The notes under the pieces: model-generated
Databases searched by the model: none
What the model was told of the DNA's origin: nothing
The model's input: only the letters and a program-made list of their open reading frames with translations
Assembly: GCF_034190915.1 (NCBI RefSeq)
Contig: NW_026947484.1
Location: 207,464,657 to 207,528,656 of the forward strand
Source: Cavia porcellus
Lineage: Eukaryota; Chordata; Mammalia; Rodentia; Caviidae
Reading direction: 5' to 3'
DNA: 64,000 nt
Shown: in pieces, positions 58,761 through 64,000 of the stretch
Layout: each line of letters opens with the position of its first letter
How positions within the stretch are numbered: position 1 is the first letter of the stretch
Position numbers and translations under genes: made by a program

Positions 58761-59209
58761 AGCATTCACTATCATTTCATACTCCTGGTCGTGTTCTGAA
58801 ACTTTCCTGACAGGCTCATGGGAATAAGACACATGGAGCACAGCGGACTCAGAGAGTTATGTACACCAGCCATGACAATTTTAGATCTACCAATTACAAT
58901 GTCAACCCTTGGGTTTCCAAGTAAATCCAGCCAGCATTAGTAGAGATGGGTAGGCAATTACTCCAGTCACATGATTCTAGAGGCCTGACATAGATTTTTA
59001 TGTGTTTGTTTTGTATTATACCGAATAGCTAAAATCCATGCCCAGATGTTGAAACACAGAATGGAAAAATAAATTATCTTTCGTGTCCTTTAGAGGAGCT
59101 AGAAAACTTTCTCCATATTCTACTGGAATAATTTACCTCATAATTCTTGTATTATATGCCTAATTTCTAGCAAATCAATGACGAAAGGCACAAGATTACC
59201 ATGGCTGGT
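58761..59209. other. No gene seen
   Basis: Nothing is recognised. Confidence 0.35.
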
Positions 59210-59570
59210 ATATTTGTTCATTTTCTACTGCTATAACAACGGAATAGCTGAGACTAGATATTTATAAAGGAAAGAGTATATTTTCGCTTACACTTCTGAA
59301 ATTCCATGATCATGAAATCAGAATCTCCTGGGATTTTGTTTAGACTGATGCTGTTTATGCATTGCAGAAAAATAGAAATGAAGTCTGAACAAAGATAGAA
59401 GAAGAGAGAAGAAAGCAGAAACTACAAAATTCAGCTCATGCAAGAACTCATATATTCCTTGAGAACTAATCTATCTTCAAAAGAAAGATATTAGTCTAGT
59501 TTAAAGGTGTTACTTCCTAATGCCGTCCATTGACAATCAAGTTTCAACATCTGTTTTGGTGGGGTAAGAA
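59210..59570 (-). repeat. MaLR-like LTR remnant
   Basis: The beginning GTTCATTTTCTACTGCTATA and ATTTATAAAGGAAAGAG, plus TCAAGTTTCAACATCTGTTT near 59,538, are in the order of MaLR LTRs read in reverse. The subfamily is not assigned. Confidence 0.5.
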
Positions 59571-59744
59571 AAATATTCAGAGTAAAAAGTGCTTTATGCT
59601 AATTATCTGAGAGAAAATTGATACATGAGTCAGTCATCATGGCTTAAGATTACCATAAATCTACTTTCTATCCCTATTTATTTGTATTCTAGAATTTTTC
59701 ATAAATATAATTATATGGTTTTCATTCTTTCTTCCTTTTATTTG

Positions 59745-60140
59745 CATGTCCCCCCAAAGCTTCATGCCCTTATAGGTGGGACTTTGGGGAGTGACTAAAC
59801 CATGACTGCATGGTACCAGGTTGGCCCACTGATTGCTTTAGCATAGTTCCAGATGTTTAATTATGGAAGAGGAAAGACACCCTTGCCGTGGGTGGCCCAA
59901 AATAGTAGGCTGCCATTTTGGATGGAATAAAAAGTTAAGGATAGAAGACTGGTTGTTTCCTGCCTGCCACATGATGAACTGTTTCTTTTCTGCTGAACCC
60001 CATTGCCAAGCCACCTCTCCTTAAGTCAGCTGACTATGGACTAGAACTTCTACAAACTGTACTAACAGAAACTTTTCCACCTTTAAATTGTGGGGGTCTG
60101 GGATTTTTTTCTCAGACATGAGATAGCAACTAATATACAC
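59745..60140 (+). repeat. MaLR-like LTR remnant (second)
   Basis: It starts TGTCCCCCCAAAGCTTCATG, has GTGGGACTTTGGGGAGTGAC, and ends in CATGAGATAGCAACTAATAT, matching the general layout of MaLR LTRs in forward orientation. Confidence 0.45.
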
Positions 60141-60479
60141 TCCTTTGTGTTTGGATTATGTCAAGTAGCATATCTCTGTGACCTTTTTAGGATGTTGTGT
60201 ATAAGAGCATTATTTCCTTTACTGTTTCCTTTAATGTTATATATTATTCCATTTTAGAAAAAAATAATGATATGCCTATCCATTCACATGTTAAATTAAG
60301 GGAATGTTGAATTTCATTTTGGTCAAAGTCCAGTTTGAACAGGGAAAATTTGATATAAAAAAGTAACTATGTAACAGAGGATTAATAGTTGGCTGGTAAG
60401 AAGTAGAGGTGCCCAATGAATGGAAGAACTACATCTATTGGAAAAAGTTGCTGCCTCATGGGACATGACAGTTTCTTGT
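60141..60479. other. No gene seen
   Basis: Nothing is recognised. Confidence 0.35.
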
Positions 60480-60770
60480 CACTTTATAGTCACTGACACA
60501 CAATACCTGACATGGCAGTTTAAAGGAGGAGAGGTTTCTAGAGATTTCAAACCATAGTCCACTTATCAGGATGGTAGGCACAGAGCATGGCAGAGGAAAG
60601 TTGCTCACACCATGGTTTCAAGGAAGCAGAGAGCATCAAGGGAAGAACCAAAAAAGGAGATAAACATTCCAGACCCTACCACCAGTGACCCACCTCTTGT
60701 GACCAGGCACTGCCTCCTAAATTGAAATCAGCACAATCTAAGCACCTTCCAGAAGCTCCGTATATGAATG
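60480..60770 (-). repeat. MaLR-like LTR remnant (third)
   Basis: GCAGTTTAAAGGAGGAGAGG, GCAGAGGAAAGTTGCTCACA, CCACCAGTGACCCACCTC and CAGGCACTGCCTCCTAAAT appear in the order seen in rodent MaLR-like LTRs. Similar text, more decayed, is at 8,181-8,515. Confidence 0.5.
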
Positions 60771-61240
60771 TGTGAAGTCCCTGGGGGACATAGTAGCCGA
60801 AAATAAAACATTAAATGGAGAACCCAAAGCAGAAACTCCCTACTAAGGACTGAGATCCAGACTTTACCAAAGAAGAAGTTGGTGCAGTTCCCCGGATGAC
60901 TGAGAAGATATTGCCGAGCCAGTGGACACTGTCAGAAATATACTGTACTTCAGAAGTGCTGTCAGCAGTCTCGTCTGGGGAGATGCTTCCACAGTCATTC
61001 ACTGAAAGTCTAGTGAGGATGAAGTGCTTCAGCAGGGAGGTACTTTGCTAACACTAAATCTACCAGATCACCTAAGGAGGAACTTTGCATTACTGCTGGA
61101 TGTCACACATAAAATGAAATTTTTGCAAGATAAGTTGTTGTTTCAGGGGCTGGACTCTAGCAACACTTCACTATGAGTACAGAATTGGTGAAGCTGCCAG
61201 GCACAAGGAGCCTAGTAAAAAAGAGCCAACTAGAATTGAG
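60771..61240. other. Unassigned GC-richer block
   Basis: Plus-strand translation gives a 45-residue open segment near 60,868-61,010 (EEVGAVPRMTEKILPSQW) and a further segment near 61,175-61,230 in a related frame. It could be a retrocopy fragment, but I do not recognise the protein. Confidence 0.25.
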
Positions 61241-61384
61241 AAATAGTCACTTTCTTATATTTTCTTCCTGCACTCTGTTAACAAATCCACACAGTATGTT
61301 CCCATTTAAAGGAGAAATACATTGAGAACCCAGCAGTTAATGAACGACATATTTATATTTGAGAAAACATTAACAACAAAGATT

Positions 61385-62000
61385 GACTCCAATTTTTTGT
61401 TATTCTAAATAAAGTTACTATGAAGACGTTTGTGCAAATCTTTGTATAGACATAGGCTTTTATTTCTTAAATAAATCCCTAGAATAGTAACTGAGGAGTC
61501 ACGGTAAGTATAGGAGTAACTCTATTAGAAACTGATAAAATGTTCTCTAATACATGGAGTAGTTCATTCTTTTTATTTTAGCTTTACTAATGAACTTGAA
61601 ATAGCTCATGAGATGTTGCTCATTATGGTTTTCATTTGAAATTTCCTGTTATTTATCTAGCTGAGAATATTTTGGGTGTGGATTGGCCAGCATTAGAAAA
61701 TAACTGTTTAAAATTTGCAGCCTTTGTTTAATCTACACATAAATCTTTAGATATATACAGTAAACTTTGTCTTGCTCTTTGCTTATATTTTCATTTAATG
61801 GTATCTTTTATGAACATGCATTTTCATTTCACTAAATTCTAATTTATCAAACTTTGATATTTTTCATCTATCTTTTACTGGATACTTTATCTAATAAATT
61901 TTTGACAAAACAAAAGGGTTTTCTATTGAATTTGGTTCTAGAAAAAATTTAATGTTATGATAAACTTTGAGTTGAACATTTCCCTAGCTCCTTTCTTTCT
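61385..62000 (-). mobile_element. Old L1 fragment
   Basis: Antisense L1 landmarks: TAAATAAAGTTACTATGAAGA (61,408), TAGCTGAGAATATTTTGGGTG (61,659) and GATACTTTATCTAATAAATTT (61,881). It is diverged. Confidence 0.65.
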
Positions 62001-63029
62001 TTCTTTTTCCTCCCCAGCTCTTATTTTGTAAAGTCATAGGAAAGATAGCACTAGAATTAGAGAAATAAAGAAGAAGAGACTTCAAAAGGGACTGCTTGTA
62101 AATAGGGTATAATAAAGGTTTACTACATCTATTCTACTTAAAAAATATAAATATTCAAATTTAAATTATAAAAAGTACCTTATACAATGATTATACCAAT
62201 GTATTTATGTTTCTTGCTAATTTTGTCAATAGACCAATGAAAATCAGATAGGAAAATAAATAACAGTCTAGAATTTTTCTTTGTTTAAACAAAGAAGGCA
62301 ACTCCAGAGTTTATATAGTCCACAGTCTGTTTTATGTATTTGACCTGGGATTATCCTTAAGTTACCAAATATTTCTTATATAACATTCAGAAGTAAGCAA
62401 GGTCAATATGTTTGCCAGTTAATTACATTTTTGACTTTTTTGTGTACTGATTCTTGTAACTAACCTACTTCAACATTCAGTTGACAAAAATCATATATAA
62501 AATTGTATATTAATTAACTCATCCAAAGTATGAAAGCATCTACCTGGGCCAAGGCATTATTCTAGGTCTGCAAAATGTTAAAGAGCAAATCAAAGCCCCT
62601 ATCACCTCTGATCAATTAATATTACATCATTTTTTGAAGAGAAACTTGGCTGAGCAAGTATTATCTTATTAAGAGAGAAGAAAAACATATTTGAAATAAC
62701 CCAAAACTTGTAAATTAGTGTAAATGATATACATTTGCATATACATATAATCTTTTGTTGTTTGTGATCTCTTATTTTTTTCCATTTACAAACTTAATAT
62801 GGAAGCAGTTTTGCTGAGACTTCAATGTGTGTACACGCAAGTAGGTTTTGAGTGAAACTCTAGGTTTTGCATTTCTTACAATGTTACAGTTTATTACCAG
62901 GCATTAGGCATGGTAATTTAATACCAAAAGTATTACCAAAATTTATTATCATTTATTATTTAAGAACAACAAAAAATATAATTGCAAAATTAACTCTACT
63001 ACTAAGCTTTTGTTAGTTCATCAAACAGA
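62001..63029. other. No gene seen
   Basis: AT-rich, nothing recognised. Confidence 0.35.
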
Positions 63030-63210
63030 ATGATTTGTACTGTCATTGTTTGATTGTCCATTTTTATGCTTTGATTTTGTGACTTGAGCAATTACCTCTA
63101 TGACAACAATATGTAATTTATCAACTAGTGATTTCTTATTTTTTTAATTCTGTATTATTTTACACTTTTCTTCTGTTTTGCTTTTCTCTAAATAAAAAAT
63201 AAATAAATGC
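63030..63210 (+). mobile_element. L1 3' end fragment
   Basis: It aligns with the last 200 bases of the full-length L1: TTTGATTGTCCATTTTTATG, TTGTGACTTGAGCAATTAC, AGTGATTTCTTATTT, TTCTGTTTTGCTTTTCTCT, then an A-rich tail (AATAAAAAATAAATAAATG). The L1 at 42,000-42,253 has the corresponding blocks in the same order. The (TTTTG) repeat is missing here. Confidence 0.6.
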
Positions 63211-64000
63211 GTGCAACAGTATCATATTTCCCCTACTTCCCTTACACGTTGTTAGCAAACTTAAAATTTATTTTTGAGATTCTAAGACTTTAAAATCTCC
63301 TATTTTATGTAGATGATGTGTGACAATAATAATAAAAAATGAAAGTAGTACCTTCAGGTTTATCTTATAACTAAATAAGAGGAGATGTTATTAATGTTTC
63401 TTATGTCTTTTCAGTTTGTTTCTGAGGCTTAGATCTTCTCAGGAGCCTTCGTTGCTCAGCTTCTGTCCTCATTGATCTATTTTCACAGGAAGGAACTGAA
63501 AGTACCTTCGTAAAGTATGGCTTGGAGAATGCCATTCCTCAGCTCCTGCTCACCAAAGTCTTCCTGTGTCACTTGCTGTTACTCACGCAGCACTGCATCA
63601 CCTTGTGCAATCTCTTTTCCTTTGTCTGCTTTTGTCACCAGTTATTTGTGTTTGGTGTAACATAAGATGAAAGAATAGGTCACATTCATCTTCTCATCCA
63701 TCTTCTCCCTTCCCTACATAGCTCTCCCTTACTCCCTTTGGCTACTGAGTCTCAGGTCACCTTTTCATAGAAACCTCTCCTAACCATACTAAAGTTCAAT
63801 GCTTCTTATTCCTCTTCATTCTTAATTTCTCCAAGGTAGCAAGCACTTAATAATTTAGTATATTTTGAGTTAATGTTTAATCTTTGATATTCAAATAGAA
63901 AGGTAGATCTACAGAAACCAAGACTTTAGTTCATTTTTTGTTCGCTTTCCTTCCAACTCTATGACAGTAACAGCAGCTTTAAATTTGTTCATACACATGC
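63211..64000. other. No gene seen
   Basis: The stretch 63,440-63,830 is somewhat richer in C and T. No open frame or repeat is recognised before the window ends. Confidence 0.35.

Overview
The window is mammalian nuclear DNA, most likely from a rodent. The evidence is tRNA-derived ID-type SINEs, 7SL-derived B1-type SINEs, a young L1 with tandem 5'UTR monomers, and MaLR-like LTR debris. I do not name a genus. I found no intact host gene; the window reads as an AT-rich, repeat-dense intergenic stretch.

Region by region: 1-5203 (minus) is the gag-pro-pol part of a class I (gamma-like) endogenous retrovirus running off the left edge. It has about eight visible breaks, and env lies outside. At 5204-5780 are its leader and one or two primer-binding-site junctions, the better one matching tRNA-His. 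6.4-9.2 kb holds SINE, L1 3'UTR, MaLR-like and hAT non-autonomous fragments. 9.17-10.77 kb is a decayed hAT-transposase/ZBED5-like coding sequence. 13.0-20.05 kb is a complex of L1s in which two related copies face each other as an inverted repeat around a third, more divergent ORF1 fragment. 22.4-24.7 kb is a processed pseudogene of SLC26A2. 24.7-34.9 kb is mostly unassigned AT-rich DNA with a few SINEs and an old L1.

34,986-42,253 is a full-length 7.3-kb L1 with a 10-bp target-site duplication, 261-bp 5'UTR monomers, an intact ORF1 and an ORF2 disabled by only four lesions. 42.3-64 kb holds old L1 3' ends, a tandemly duplicated SINE, a seven-copy array derived from the L1 3'UTR, an ORF1-bearing L1 remnant and MaLR-like LTRs.

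The elements do not form a pathway. What links them is L1: it is the likely source of the reverse transcription behind the SLC26A2 copy and the SINEs. I see no new biological system. The best leads are the ERV leader and gag/pro junction, the hAT fossil, the nearly intact L1, and the expansion of the L1 3'UTR repeat.
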